Shown here: positions 10,665 to 19,576 of the stretch, in pieces | Layout of the letters: each line of letters starts with the position of its first letter | Position numbering within the stretch: the first letter of the stretch is position 1 | DNA from: Rhodococcus triatomae BKS 15-14 | Lineage (GTDB): Bacteria > Actinomycetota > Actinomycetes > Mycobacteriales > Mycobacteriaceae | Reading direction: 5' to 3' | NCBI GenBank assembly: GCA_000341795.1 | Contig: AODO01000009.1 | Coordinates: 80,243 to 144,242, forward strand | DNA: 64,000 nt | The notes under the pieces: model-generated | Seen by the model: the letters and a program-made list of their open reading frames with translations, nothing else | Told to the model about the DNA's origin: nothing | Database searches by the model: none | Position numbers and translations under genes: made by a program

Positions 10665-11726
10665 TTACACCGAATCGAAATCCCGGTCAGTAAAGGAAGA
10701 TCCGGCTCTACCCCGGACCGTCGCAGCGTTGACGCCCGCCAACGTCTTTGATCCGCGGGGTCGCCTCGGCGCAGCCAGATGGCGCGAGCTCTGCCGCGCG
10801 ATCATCGGCGAGGACGCTCGGCGTGTGACTGCCCTGGACACAGCTGTTCCGGTCGCCCCCAGCGTGTTCGCAACCCGCAAGTACTCTCGCTCCAGATCCG
10901 AATAGCGCGGTGCCGCGCGCTCCAGGGACCAAGCGACGCGCAAAACAGCGAGTGTCGCAATTGGCACTACTACCGCGATTGGTGGGCGAGACGTATCGAG
11001 CGACCACACAATTCCGGCGACAGTCGCGGCGGCGAATAGAACTTGTAAGCATTTTCCCCAATGGAACAATGCGGCCGAACGTGATCGTGCGGCAGCCGCA
11101 AACCGACGCGCTAACTTCTCATCCCTCAACGTTGTCGGCGGAGTCCAATCGGGTCCATAGTTGAACTCGACCTTCCTCTGCCCAGCCACGCTGCCTTCAC
11201 CGTCTGACGACACGAAGAGCGGCGTCTCTGCACTCACCCGCGTCACATGCACCAGCATTTTCGTTGCTGATGACATCGCACTTACGCAAGTCACTACTAC
11301 AACAAGGGTGAACAACCGCCATACCCACGACTTCCACGATTCGTCGATGACGTGCCGAGTACAGAATGTCAGAACTGCGATGCCGACAACATACGCTCCG
11401 GCCCCAGTCGCCCATCGACTGCGAGCCACCTCAAACATGGCTTCGCGAACGCTGTGCCCTCTGAAATCGATTGCACCAGAGCAACTCAGGACCACTCCTC
11501 CAGAAACCGCCGCGGAGGCGGCAAAGGTAGCAACCGCAACGAAATACGACCAGTTCATGACTGCTGCCGCGGTATCACCAATCCCAATACCTAGCAGATA
11601 GATCTGCGCCGCCATGACCGCCCCAAAGAAAGCCAGAGAAATCCAGCCGAGCGTTGCTGCTGCGGCCATACAACCAAGCGCAGGCCGTGATAGCGCCAAC
11701 CTCATTCCGCTCTTCGTCTCGTACAT
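10665..11726 (-). CDS. Multi-pass membrane protein of unknown function
   Basis: 353 residues. Four hydrophobic segments lie in the first half (around residues 18-45, 57-80, 108-125 and 137-155), followed by a soluble stretch and two more hydrophobic segments (about 226-244 and 250-266). The C-terminal 80 residues are basic and polar. No family is recognised. The start ATG overlaps the end region of an upstream small open frame, whose last codons include a GAGGGGGTA ribosome site, suggesting coupling. It lies downstream of the Rhs toxin/immunity pair on the same strand, and its GC is lower than that of the surrounding housekeeping genes. It could be an accessory or second immunity gene of the toxin module, but nothing proves this. 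Confidence 0.6.
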   Translation of the reverse strand: MYETKSGMRLALSRPALGCMAAAATLGWISLAFFGAVMAAQIYLLGIGIGDTAAAVMNWSYFVAVATFAASAAVSGGVVLSCSGAIDFRGHSVREAMFEVARSRWATGAGAYVVGIAVLTFCTRHVIDESWKSWVWRLFTLVVVVTCVSAMSSATKMLVHVTRVSAETPLFVSSDGEGSVAGQRKVEFNYGPDWTPPTTLRDEKLARRFAAAARSRSAALFHWGKCLQVLFAAATVAGIVWSLDTSRPPIAVVVPIATLAVLRVAWSLERAAPRYSDLEREYLRVANTLGATGTAVSRAVTRRASSPMIARQSSRHLAAPRRPRGSKTLAGVNAATVRGRAGSSFTDRDFDSV

Positions 11727-11729
11727 CTA

Positions 11730-11975
11730 CTACCCCCTCAGGATCTGAACTGGTGGGAGCCTGACACACCGCCCCGACACGAACCGCGAGACTGCCCCGA
11801 CGGCGGGGGCGGGCCAAACGTTGCTCGTCGCCGCGACAAACACACATCCGTCAACCAAGCCGAGAAAACCACAAGCTGCACCCAGCCAGCGAAAAGGATC
11901 GCGTCGAGGAGGCGCGATGGCCGACTGTGGATCCATCCGCCGAGAATAGCCTCCACTACCACTACTGAAGCTCAA
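11730..11975 (-). CDS. Possible small membrane protein, 81 aa
   Basis: A short frame with one or two weak hydrophobic segments (WLGAACGFLGLVDGCVFVAA and a following Ala/Val stretch). Its stop lies only 3 bases before the start of the 353-aa membrane protein, and its last codons form that gene's ribosome site (GAGGGGGTA), which favours translational coupling. Two other frames overlap the same DNA, so the coding assignment is uncertain. No homologous family is recognised. Confidence 0.4.
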   Translation of the reverse strand: MSFSSGSGGYSRRMDPQSAIAPPRRDPFRWLGAACGFLGLVDGCVFVAATSNVWPAPAVGAVSRFVSGRCVRLPPVQILRG

Positions 11976-12244
11976 CGAAATACCCTGCTACGGCTGCCCG
12001 CGAAATCACCCACACATCGATTCCTCCGGTCAAGTACGCTGCATCACGCGGCCGCCAAGCGCCTACCGTGGCCTGCGAGATCAACTGAGATCGGTTTTGA
12101 TCAGAACCTGGCCCCGAAACCGGGGGAACCGACTATCGGGGGCCTGCCCATCGCACAGCGGCCGTCGTGTATACGCGCCACACTCGAACTCGACTAATTC
12201 GCATCGCAATTCACCCATGCCCTTTTCACAAGTGCTCAATCTGG

Positions 12245-12598
12245 TCAACGAAGCAAGAGCACGTCCTTGACGCGAACGTGCCTCCCGATCGACATCTCCA
12301 GCTCGCCTGCGAGCTCGTCGACGGCAAAGCTGACCGTCATGATCAGTTCGTCAGAGGTCTCCTTGATGCTGAGTTTCGTTGCAGATTCCCGATATACGTC
12401 GAGTAGCTGAGATCCATCCGCGGATATGACCAGCCTCACCGATCGCCCCAACGAATCGATCACCAGCTCCAGGCTCTCGCCACCCTGGGCGCTCGCCCGA
12501 AGTGCGAATACACCCGGCTCACCTTCCACTGGCGCAGTGTCAATCTGTTGATACAAACTCAGCTCGTCGAGATCCGGAATAACGAATTGTCGATACAA
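12245..12598 (-). CDS. Putative immunity protein for the Rhs toxin
   Basis: 117 residues, acidic, with no membrane segment or signal peptide. It starts 3 bases after the Rhs stop codon, exactly where immunity genes of polymorphic toxins sit. No known immunity family is recognised. The assignment rests on position, size, and its lower GC, which matches the toxin tip and not the Rhs core. A neutralising contact with the tip in the cytoplasm is inferred. Confidence 0.65.
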   Translation of the reverse strand: MYRQFVIPDLDELSLYQQIDTAPVEGEPGVFALRASAQGGESLELVIDSLGRSVRLVISADGSQLLDVYRESATKLSIKETSDELIMTVSFAVDELAGELEMSIGRHVRVKDVLLLR

Positions 12599-12601
12599 CT
12601 T

Positions 12602-15600
12602 TCAGCCCCCACCTCGAGGAATCACTGTCGTCAGACGAAATCCGTCCGGCGTCTCCTGCCATGTTGATTCTAGCTTCAGAAAGCCCCCTGGACCCGCGAG
12701 CACCGACTCGCGGATCTGAAAGTCTCCATACTCCGTCGACATGGTTCTCAGGATATTGGAGTCATCGGCAACTACGGTGTTGAAGTGTTCCAACAGCAAG
12801 GCACGACCGCCGACTGTGTCATGAATTCCAATCCTCATCATCTGGGAGGCGTTCTGGACAGACCGATCTGCATTGTGAGGATTCGAATCGACATTGCCGA
12901 AGATGTAGTCGTACTTGCCATCGTCGACTTTCGCGACGCGACTACTTCCCCCGCACGCCTCCGGCGTCAACCCCAACGGGTCGATCCACCCCGTCGGATT
13001 GTGCGGGTACGCACTCGGATTCGCCGCCGGCGCCAGCCCGAGGGGATCCTGCGTGACATACCGTCCGAGCGCAGGGTCGTAGTAGCGATGCAGGTTGTAG
13101 TGCAGACCGGTCTCGTCGTCGAAGTACTGGCCGGGGAACCGCAGCGGCGTCGACTCGCCCTGCCAGCTCGTCCGTCCCCACAGGTCCGCGGACGCCGAAC
13201 CCATGACCGTGCCCACGTCTGGGTCCACCAGCTCGACTGGTGAACCGACGAGGTCGGTGACGATCGCGAAGAACTCGGCGTCGACCCGCGACTGCGTCAA
13301 CGGGGTGAACCCACCAGGTTGGTACGTCCACCGTGTCACCTCACCGGCGGTGTCCTGCTCGACGAGTCTGGTGCCGTCCCACGTGAAACGGGTCCGTTCG
13401 GTGACGGCCCCGTCGTCCGCCACCTTCGACTTGGTGGTCCGGCGACCGTGGGCGTCGTAGGTGTACCGCCAGATCTGTCCATCTGGGGTGGCGACCTCGA
13501 CCAGCTGGTCGAACGCGTCGTACCTGTAGTGCCAGACATCGGGTTTGCGGGAGATCCGGGTCACGGCCTTGCGCACGAGTCTGCCTGCGGCGTCGTGGTG
13601 GTAGCGGGTGCGTCCGTCGCTGGTGATGAGGTTGCCGCGGTACTCGCGGCCGTCGTCGTCGACCTGGGTGATGTTGCCGAGCGCGTCGTAGCCGTAGCGC
13701 TCGCCCTGCCCGTCACCTCGGGTAACGGTCGTGATCCGTCCCGCGGGGCCCAGCGCGTACTCGGTGTTCAGGTGCCCGCCGTTCGCGACCGTGGAGTGAC
13801 GGGTGAGGTAGCCGTCCGCGCGGTATTCGTACGCGTCCTCGCGGAGCACGCTGGTCGCGGGACCCGCTCCGGAGTCGAACCCGAAGTTCAGCGACTTCGC
13901 GGGATGCGCGGTCACGGTCCGCGCGGCCAGACGCCCGGACGGCGTGTGGGACTGCGCCACCGCGATCTCCCCGAGTTGCCATCCGGAGGCCATGCCACGC
14001 GGGTCGTGAGTGAATGCGACCGTGCGGCCGTCGGTGATGAGCGCCGCCAGCCGTCCCGCGGGATCCCACCGCCACGTCGTGTCGCCGCCCGACGCGCTCG
14101 ACCGGCGGGTGCGGCGGCCGGCGAGGTCGTAGTCGAATCCCGATCGGCGTCCGTCCACCGTCTCGCTCGATGCGAGACCGGCTGCGGTGTAGTCCAGCTC
14201 GATCGTGTGCCCAACCTCGTCGAGCACTCCCGACTCGGCGACGGTGACGCGCCCGGCGACGTCGTGGGCGAATCGGCGGAACTCGCCCGTATCGGCGCGC
14301 ACCTCGGTCAAGCGACCGAGGACGTCGTAGCTGTGGGCGAGGGTGGCGCCGGTCGCGGCCGTCACGGTCGCGGGCCTGCCCATCGCGTCGCGGGTGTAGG
14401 TGGTGGTCGCGCCGGTGTAGTCGGTTTCGGACCACAGTCGACCGGCCAGGTCGTATCGGTAGGTCCAGGTGTCGCCGAGCGGGTTCGTGACGGCGGTGAG
14501 GCGACGCTCGGTGTCCCACGTGTACCGGGTGGTCGTGCCGTCCGGGTCGGTGCGTGCCGCAAGCAGGTCGAACGCACCGTACGTGTACGCGGTGACGCCG
14601 CCGACCGCGTCCGTGTGGGTGAGGAGGTTGCCCTCGCCGTCGTGGCTCCACGCCTCGGTCGCGCCGTCGGCATCCGTGGCCTCGATCAGCCGGCGGCTGG
14701 GTGACCACCGTCGGGTGGTGACGGCGCCGGTCGGGTCGGTGACGCGGAGGGGTCTGCCGAATCCGTCCCGGTCGATCCGGGTCACGGCGCCGGACGGATC
14801 GGTGACGGCGATCGGCAGACCTGCCGCATCGCAGTCGACGAAGGTCGTGGCGCCGGTGGGGTCGGTGACGCGTGCAATCGCGCCGGTGTCGTGATGCCCG
14901 TACGACGTGCGCGCGCCGACCGGATCGGTCACGGCGACGAGCCTGCCGTGCTCGTCCCATTGCTGGCGAGTAGTCGTGCCGTCCGGATAGTGCACGGCGG
15001 CAGGTTGTTTCGGTGCCGCATAGTCGACCGCGACGGCAGCGCCATCGGGCCGGGTGATGCGGGCGACGTCCCCGTCGGGTGTGTACGAGTAGCCGGTGAC
15101 GGCGCCGTCCGGGGTGCGGACCCGCAGCGGTTCGCGTCGACTGTTGTAGTCGGTGTGGGTGTGGCCGCCGACCGGGTCGATCAGATCACGCAACCGCAGA
15201 TCCGAGTCGAAGCCGTGGGTGGTGGCCGCGCCGGAGGAATCGGTGACGACTGTGACGCGGCCGGTGGGCAGGTCGGTGTAGTCGAAGCGGCAGTTCATGG
15301 TTCCCGCGGTGCCCCGCTGGAGCACGACGCGACCGTCTGCGTCGTAGGTGTTGTCCATGCGGGTGCCGTTGTCGTCGACCCACGCGAGCATGCGGCCGTC
15401 GGCGTCGTACTCGAATCGAGTGACGCCGCCCTCTCCTGTCGTGACCGAGGTGAGTTCACCGTTGGTGTAGCCGAACCGGCGCACCGGCACCACCTCGTCG
15501 CCGTCGACGACCGACAGCGACGTCACCCGTCCCGCCGCGGCCGTCACGAGCACCCGGTAGCCACCGGAATGCACGATCTCCCTCGGCGCACCGTCGGCGT

Positions 15601-17437
15601 GGTAGTGGAACACGATGCGGTTGCGATGGCGGTCGGTGATCGCACTGATCGACATGTTGCCGAGCGTGACATCCACCCCGCCGAGTTCGACCTTCGGCGC
15701 GAAGTGCCAGGTGATCCGGCGGTCCGGGTCGTGGACGCGATAGCCACCGGTGTCGGTGCGGGTGAGCGGCCAGCGCTGCCCGGACGTCGGCAGCACCTCC
15801 GCGTCGACCTCCGGATGCGGGTAGGTGAGCATGACGCCGTCCTCGGCGAGGAACGTGACACCGGCGTCCTCGACGACGACACGCAGGTCGAGTGTCGCCG
15901 ACCAGCTCGGGCCGAACCAGCGTCCGAACCGGTAGTTCGAGCGGTGGCGACGCTGCAGCGTCAGCGGCAGCACGCCTGGCAGTACGAGATCGGTTTCCGG
16001 GAGCAGGAATTCGCCGGTCGCGACGTCGACGGGGTCGCCGCCCTCGGTGTTCTGGTGCCCGGTACGGTCCGCCTCGACTCCGCTGTCGGTCGCCGTCTGA
16101 TGCGCGCCACCGTCTGCGTCGGCGAGCTGGCTGGGCGTGGGCGCCGAGTCGTGCCGCGCGTCGGTGTCCGGCGAGGGGGCGTCGGCCGATGTCGGGGAGG
16201 TGTCGTGGTCCGCCGCCGAGTTGGGTGCATCCGCCGACTCGGGTCCAGGCGAGTCGTGCGTGTTCGGAGCCGACGAGTCGGGCACGTCGGGGTGATGACC
16301 GTCCGGCAGGCGGTCGACGAGTCGCGAGGCGTCGCCGAGCCCGTCGGCGATGTCGACGACGTCCTCCGTAGTGCGAGCGACGAGACCGGCACCGCCGGCA
16401 CCACCGGTCGCCAGGGTGAGAAGTGCATCCCCGGTGAGGCTTCCCATCGCCTCGAACGGATTCTCTCGGAAGTCCGTCAGCATCGCCTCGAGCACAGCAC
16501 CCGGATCTGACGCAGCGATGACCAGCCCGCTCGTCAGCTCCGACATCGACTCCGTGTACTCGGCGGGATGGCTGAGGTTGTAGCTGTCGGTGGGGTTGAC
16601 CTGGCGGACGAACCCGACGATCCCGGTGACTGAGGTGACCAGCCCCGAAGTGAAGTTGACGCGCGCCATCTCCTCCGCCCCGTACAAGTCGATCGCGTTG
16701 GCGAACATGCGGTCGGTGAAGGGGGGCTCGGTCGGCGCCATCTCGGTGGCCGTCGACAGCTGGGATGCGATCTGACCGGCCGTGCCGTCGCGTTCGGCGC
16801 GCGCTCCACGGAGGATCTCGGTGGCCGCGACCTTGGCTTCGCTCCAGGTGTCGGTGGCATCGTCGCCGGCCGCGGCCTCGACCAGCTCGGCTTCCTTCCA
16901 CAATGCGATCGCCTCCGCGGCACGCCGCTGGGCTGCCTCGACCGCGTGTCCCCACGTGGTGAGGCTGCTCGCGGCAGCGGTCATGGCGTCGGAGGCATCG
17001 CGCCACAGCCTCGGCTGCTCGTCGTACACGGCGTTGAAAGCGTCTGCCGCGCTGCCGGTCCACCCGGCGGCGTCGATCGTGGCGAGCGAGCCACCCACGC
17101 CGGCGATGCTGGATGCCAGTTCACCGAGGACGGTGGTTGCCGTGCCGATCGCCGCCACGTCACCACGCACGAGTTCACGCGGGTCGTCCGTCTGCCCGAG
17201 TTCGAGTTCGTCGACGGCGCCTCCAGTGAAGTCGGCGACCCTGTCACCGATATCGGTCAGTGTGTCGGCGATCGTGTCCGCGCCCAGGTTGCGGGCGATT
17301 CGCGCTGCACCGTCGAGCTCCGCATCGACCGCCTGACCGAGTATTTCGGCACCGGATTCTGCTGCGTCGGTGACGAAGTCGCCGACGTCGTCGACGAACC
17401 CCTTGGCATCCTCCCACTGGTCGCTGAGCCAGCTCAC
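12602..17437 (-). CDS. Rhs polymorphic toxin with WXG100-like N-terminus
   Basis: 1611 residues. The N-terminus is helical with a WXG-type turn (WTGSAADAF, W126), as in type VII (ESX) secreted LXG/WXG100 effectors. An Asp/Pro/Ser-rich linker (about 375-460) leads to a DUF6531-like segment (GDPVDVATGEF, near 467). YD/RHS repeats (GYSYTPDG, RFEYDADGR type) follow to about residue 1450. The conserved Rhs core end is RYYDPALGRYVTQDPLGL, followed by WIDPLGL. The last ~121 residues (12605-12967) are the variable toxin tip, with conserved-looking KYDYIFG, SNPHNADRS, LLEHFN, ESTWQ and TTVIP blocks. I cannot name its enzymatic class. It is probably exported by an ESX system and kills competitors. The start overlaps the preceding gene by 4 bases. 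Confidence 0.92.
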   Translation of the reverse strand: MSWLSDQWEDAKGFVDDVGDFVTDAAESGAEILGQAVDAELDGAARIARNLGADTIADTLTDIGDRVADFTGGAVDELELGQTDDPRELVRGDVAAIGTATTVLGELASSIAGVGGSLATIDAAGWTGSAADAFNAVYDEQPRLWRDASDAMTAAASSLTTWGHAVEAAQRRAAEAIALWKEAELVEAAAGDDATDTWSEAKVAATEILRGARAERDGTAGQIASQLSTATEMAPTEPPFTDRMFANAIDLYGAEEMARVNFTSGLVTSVTGIVGFVRQVNPTDSYNLSHPAEYTESMSELTSGLVIAASDPGAVLEAMLTDFRENPFEAMGSLTGDALLTLATGGAGGAGLVARTTEDVVDIADGLGDASRLVDRLPDGHHPDVPDSSAPNTHDSPGPESADAPNSAADHDTSPTSADAPSPDTDARHDSAPTPSQLADADGGAHQTATDSGVEADRTGHQNTEGGDPVDVATGEFLLPETDLVLPGVLPLTLQRRHRSNYRFGRWFGPSWSATLDLRVVVEDAGVTFLAEDGVMLTYPHPEVDAEVLPTSGQRWPLTRTDTGGYRVHDPDRRITWHFAPKVELGGVDVTLGNMSISAITDRHRNRIVFHYHADGAPREIVHSGGYRVLVTAAAGRVTSLSVVDGDEVVPVRRFGYTNGELTSVTTGEGGVTRFEYDADGRMLAWVDDNGTRMDNTYDADGRVVLQRGTAGTMNCRFDYTDLPTGRVTVVTDSSGAATTHGFDSDLRLRDLIDPVGGHTHTDYNSRREPLRVRTPDGAVTGYSYTPDGDVARITRPDGAAVAVDYAAPKQPAAVHYPDGTTTRQQWDEHGRLVAVTDPVGARTSYGHHDTGAIARVTDPTGATTFVDCDAAGLPIAVTDPSGAVTRIDRDGFGRPLRVTDPTGAVTTRRWSPSRRLIEATDADGATEAWSHDGEGNLLTHTDAVGGVTAYTYGAFDLLAARTDPDGTTTRYTWDTERRLTAVTNPLGDTWTYRYDLAGRLWSETDYTGATTTYTRDAMGRPATVTAATGATLAHSYDVLGRLTEVRADTGEFRRFAHDVAGRVTVAESGVLDEVGHTIELDYTAAGLASSETVDGRRSGFDYDLAGRRTRRSSASGGDTTWRWDPAGRLAALITDGRTVAFTHDPRGMASGWQLGEIAVAQSHTPSGRLAARTVTAHPAKSLNFGFDSGAGPATSVLREDAYEYRADGYLTRHSTVANGGHLNTEYALGPAGRITTVTRGDGQGERYGYDALGNITQVDDDGREYRGNLITSDGRTRYHHDAAGRLVRKAVTRISRKPDVWHYRYDAFDQLVEVATPDGQIWRYTYDAHGRRTTKSKVADDGAVTERTRFTWDGTRLVEQDTAGEVTRWTYQPGGFTPLTQSRVDAEFFAIVTDLVGSPVELVDPDVGTVMGSASADLWGRTSWQGESTPLRFPGQYFDDETGLHYNLHRYYDPALGRYVTQDPLGLAPAANPSAYPHNPTGWIDPLGLTPEACGGSSRVAKVDDGKYDYIFGNVDSNPHNADRSVQNASQMMRIGIHDTVGGRALLLEHFNTVVADDSNILRTMSTEYGDFQIRESVLAGPGGFLKLESTWQETPDGFRLTTVIPRGGG

Positions 17438-17964
17438 CGCAGTCCTCCCGTGTCGCCTGCTGAGCCGGTCGCGGCGTCGGCCGCGGTCGCCACGTTCTCC
17501 TGGATCGACTGGTACGCGCCGGCGAACGAATCGGCGCTGTAGTCGGCGTTCGCGACGTTGTTGATCGGGTTGTCTGCGATGGTCTCACCCCAGTCCCGGT
17601 CGGCAATTTCCTCGCTGCTCAAGTGCGGGTTGCCGAGAATGTCGGTCCACACCGTCTTGAACATCGTCTCGGCCGACTGCTCCATGTCGTAGTAGCGACC
17701 AGCGTTCAGGTCGAGGGTTCGAGCGATCGAGTTCGCCGCCTGCACCAGGTGCCGCACACCCCACGACCATCGTTCGGCGAACTCCTCGAATGTCGCTTGT
17801 ACGTCGTGTGTCCCGGCTTCCAGCGGCGAGAGCGACAGCAGCGAGAATCCGCGTCCCATCGAGGCGGTTTCACCGATGCCGAGTTCGGCAAGGGACTCGG
17901 TGATGGCGTTGATGCCGGCCGCAGCCTCGACAAGAACCTGCGGATCGACCTCGAGGTCGGTCAC
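17434..17964 (-). CDS. ESX/EspC-like secretion partner of the Rhs toxin
   Basis: 176 residues from a GTG that overlaps the upstream stop (GTGA). The first ~100 residues are helical and resemble WXG100/EspC-type ESX-associated proteins (VDPQVLVEAAAGINAITESL, then FAERWSWGVRHLV). The tail is Ala/Asp/Asn-rich. It overlaps the Rhs start by 4 bases, so the two are co-translated. By analogy with ESX substrates that travel as helical pairs, it may pair with the WXG-like head of the Rhs toxin. That pairing is inferred from position and fold only. Confidence 0.75.
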   Translation of the reverse strand: MTDLEVDPQVLVEAAAGINAITESLAELGIGETASMGRGFSLLSLSPLEAGTHDVQATFEEFAERWSWGVRHLVQAANSIARTLDLNAGRYYDMEQSAETMFKTVWTDILGNPHLSSEEIADRDWGETIADNPINNVANADYSADSFAGAYQSIQENVATAADAATGSAGDTGGLR

Positions 17965-18338
17965 GACGCCACCTGCTCGACGTCCGGCGGGAACGCCATC
18001 GGCGCCGCGCCCGCAGGATTTACCACGACTCCGGTGGGTCGTTCCAACACCGGGAGTATCTCGTCGAGGATGCGGTGGCCGAACAACCTGCGAAATCGCA
18101 CGGACGCCGTCTCGGCGCGCGCCACGAGGTAGGTGGCGTATTGCTCCTCGTCCGTGAACACGCACAGCCAGTCGACGCCGCGAACGGTGCTGGTGAGAAT
18201 CCGGTCGTCGTCGGTGACGGGAAGCAGCAGGAGTGCGTCCCGCAGTGCAGCGGTCAGCGATACAGGATGGCCGAATCCCTGACGAAACGCCTCGATCTCG
18301 GCGCGCAAGGCCGCGCAGCCGTCAGTACTCCCCACCAT
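17961..18338 (-). CDS. SseB-like domain protein
   Basis: 125 residues. The start at 18338 is chosen because a GGGGGAT ribosome site lies just upstream; an in-frame ATG 78 bases earlier is less likely. The sequence matches the SseB N-terminal domain layout (RDALLLLPVTDDD, DWLCVFTDEEQYATYLVA, GVVVNPAGAAPMAFPP). Proteins with this domain accompany secretion and polymorphic-toxin genes in actinobacteria. It is the first gene of a tight operon with the ESX-like protein and the Rhs toxin (4-bp overlaps). Role unknown; a chaperone or adaptor function is plausible. Confidence 0.75.
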   Translation of the reverse strand: MVGSTDGCAALRAEIEAFRQGFGHPVSLTAALRDALLLLPVTDDDRILTSTVRGVDWLCVFTDEEQYATYLVARAETASVRFRRLFGHRILDEILPVLERPTGVVVNPAGAAPMAFPPDVEQVAS

Positions 18339-18437
18339 CCACAATCCCCCTGGATCGATGCGCTCCCCACCGTGCGCCGCGTCAGCATAGCGATGCCTCC
18401 AGCCGCACCTACCCATGACCGAACGTGTGGGCCGGAA

Positions 18438-18478
18438 GGTCCCGTATCCGCACCCCCGACGGCTGCGGATACGGGACC
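18438..18478 (-). terminator. Strong hairpin ending the first ESX-like/DUF3558 transcript
   Basis: A perfect 15-bp stem (18438-18452 with 18464-18478) with an 11-nt loop directly follows the stop codon of the 132-aa ESX-like gene on the minus strand. It separates that transcript from the SseB-like/Rhs operon. Confidence 0.8.
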
Positions 18479-18486
18479 GGCGCCGG

Positions 18487-18885
18487 TCAGACTTGTGGAT
18501 CGATCGCCGTCAAAGCGGAGACGGTGTTGTCCTGGGTGGCCGAGTAGCTCAGGTGAATCTTCTCGAAAAGGGCCTGCATCGCCTCGACCTCGGCGATGTG
18601 ATCGGCCAGGGCGTCGGCCATCGAATAGTCGCCGCCGTTCGCTGTCCGGTTGATCTTCTCCGCCACAGCAACCGCACTGGGGAGCGTGCCCAGTCCGTCC
18701 AGTCGCGGCAACTTCAGTACATCGTCTCGGATCTCACGGAGCGTCTCTGCGAGGCGGGCACAATGCTGTGCGCACCGCGTAGGCACGCCGTCCGCCAGGT
18801 ACAACTGCCCCGCGTCGACGTAGTCTCCGAGCCCCACCCATCCCGACACGAACTCACCCGACGCAGTGTTTCGACCTGCTGTCAT
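18487..18885 (-). CDS. ESX-like small protein, copy A
   Basis: 132 residues with the block GGDYSMADALADHIAEVEAM, which is nearly identical in the paralogue at 20858-21238. Predicted mostly helical, without a signal peptide, as expected for ESX-exported or ESX-associated proteins. GGAG lies about 7 bases before the start. The gene follows a DUF3558 lipoprotein gene by 5 bases, and the pair recurs 2.4 kb away. Function unknown; the size and fold suggest a secretion partner. Confidence 0.75.
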   Translation of the reverse strand: MTAGRNTASGEFVSGWVGLGDYVDAGQLYLADGVPTRCAQHCARLAETLREIRDDVLKLPRLDGLGTLPSAVAVAEKINRTANGGDYSMADALADHIAEVEAMQALFEKIHLSYSATQDNTVSALTAIDPQV

Positions 18886-18890
18886 TGCAT

Positions 18891-19400
18891 CTACTCCGGA
18901 ATCCAGGACATCATCCCGAGCGCCGCATCACGAGCAACCTCACACGGATCGGGGAGAGGAATTTTGCCCTCCGTCACGGAAACGATCACTGTGCCGCCAG
19001 CCGATTCCATGGCGACGTCACAACCGCTACGGCGAACGTCAGAGACCAATCGGAACTGAACTGCCGGGCGTTGACCGACTGCGATATCCGCGAACTCCTC
19101 GTTCTGAGGGTCTCGGCGAACGTCTTCCAATGTGTGCATCGTCGAGTAGACCGAGAGGAAGTGACCCGAGCTCGTCCACCTACACACTTTCCACCCAGGA
19201 ATACTCACACCCTGTATGTCCCGGGACTCGGTCGCAGGATCCACCCCCACCGCGACAAGCGCCTCGTCGGGTATGTCGTCACACGGCGAGTACGTGGGCT
19301 CGGTGATGCCTGACGCGGGCTGCGCCTCACCCTCGACCGTTCCCGTTCTGCACCCAGCGACCAGCGCGGCCGCACACGCGACCCCAACGACCAGCTTCAT
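18891..19400 (-). CDS. DUF3558 lipoprotein, copy A
   Basis: 169 residues. The start at 19400 is chosen because GGAGG precedes it; a GTG 24 bases upstream is possible. A lipoprotein signal ends in LVAGC (Cys17), so the mature protein is anchored outside the membrane. Family features include PCDDIPDEAL and PGWKVCRW with paired Cys residues, typical of actinobacterial DUF3558. It is co-transcribed with the ESX-like gene downstream and diverges from a YbjN-like chaperone gene. Role at the cell surface unknown. Confidence 0.8.
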   Translation of the reverse strand: MKLVVGVACAAALVAGCRTGTVEGEAQPASGITEPTYSPCDDIPDEALVAVGVDPATESRDIQGVSIPGWKVCRWTSSGHFLSVYSTMHTLEDVRRDPQNEEFADIAVGQRPAVQFRLVSDVRRSGCDVAMESAGGTVIVSVTEGKIPLPDPCEVARDAALGMMSWIPE

Positions 19401-19447
19401 CCCGCCTCCACCACGAACCGCCACACTAGATACGACGCACCAGGCAC

Positions 19448-19473
19448 GTGACCGGTTCCATGCGACCGGTCAC
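19448..19473. promoter_or_regulatory. Inverted repeat between divergent DUF3558 and chaperone genes
   Basis: GTGACCGGT (19448-19456) and its exact complement ACCGGTCAC (19465-19473) flank 8 bases. The repeat lies 48 bp before the lipoprotein start and about 104 bp before the chaperone start. It is a plausible operator for the divergent promoters; no regulator is identified. Confidence 0.35.
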
Positions 19474-19576
19474 AGGATCGTGGCCCTGCGCACGTGGCCC
19501 GACGCGCGCGGATGCAGGCGCCAACCTGTCGGTACCTGTCCGTACCGTCGTCACCACACGAAGGAACGGGGGTCCC

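Noticed and set aside
11738..11962. Alternative 74-codon minus-strand frame overlapping the 81-aa candidate
   Set aside because: Its stop does not couple to the next gene and its composition is less protein-like; the 81-codon frame shares a ribosome-site arrangement with the downstream gene.
13000..16000. Repeated DNA that might suggest a CRISPR array or tandem repeat
   Set aside because: The repetition is coding and imperfect, matching the YD/RHS peptide repeats; no CRISPR array was seen in the window.
13319..16510. Long plus-strand frames (461 and 539 codons) opposite the Rhs gene
   Set aside because: Shadows of the repetitive, GC-rich Rhs coding sequence; no protein-like features.
19448..19576. 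Upstream start that would add 43 residues to the two-domain YbjN-like protein
   Set aside because: The extension is Arg/Thr/Pro-rich low-complexity sequence, covers the inverted repeat, and the ATG at 19577 has a good ribosome site.
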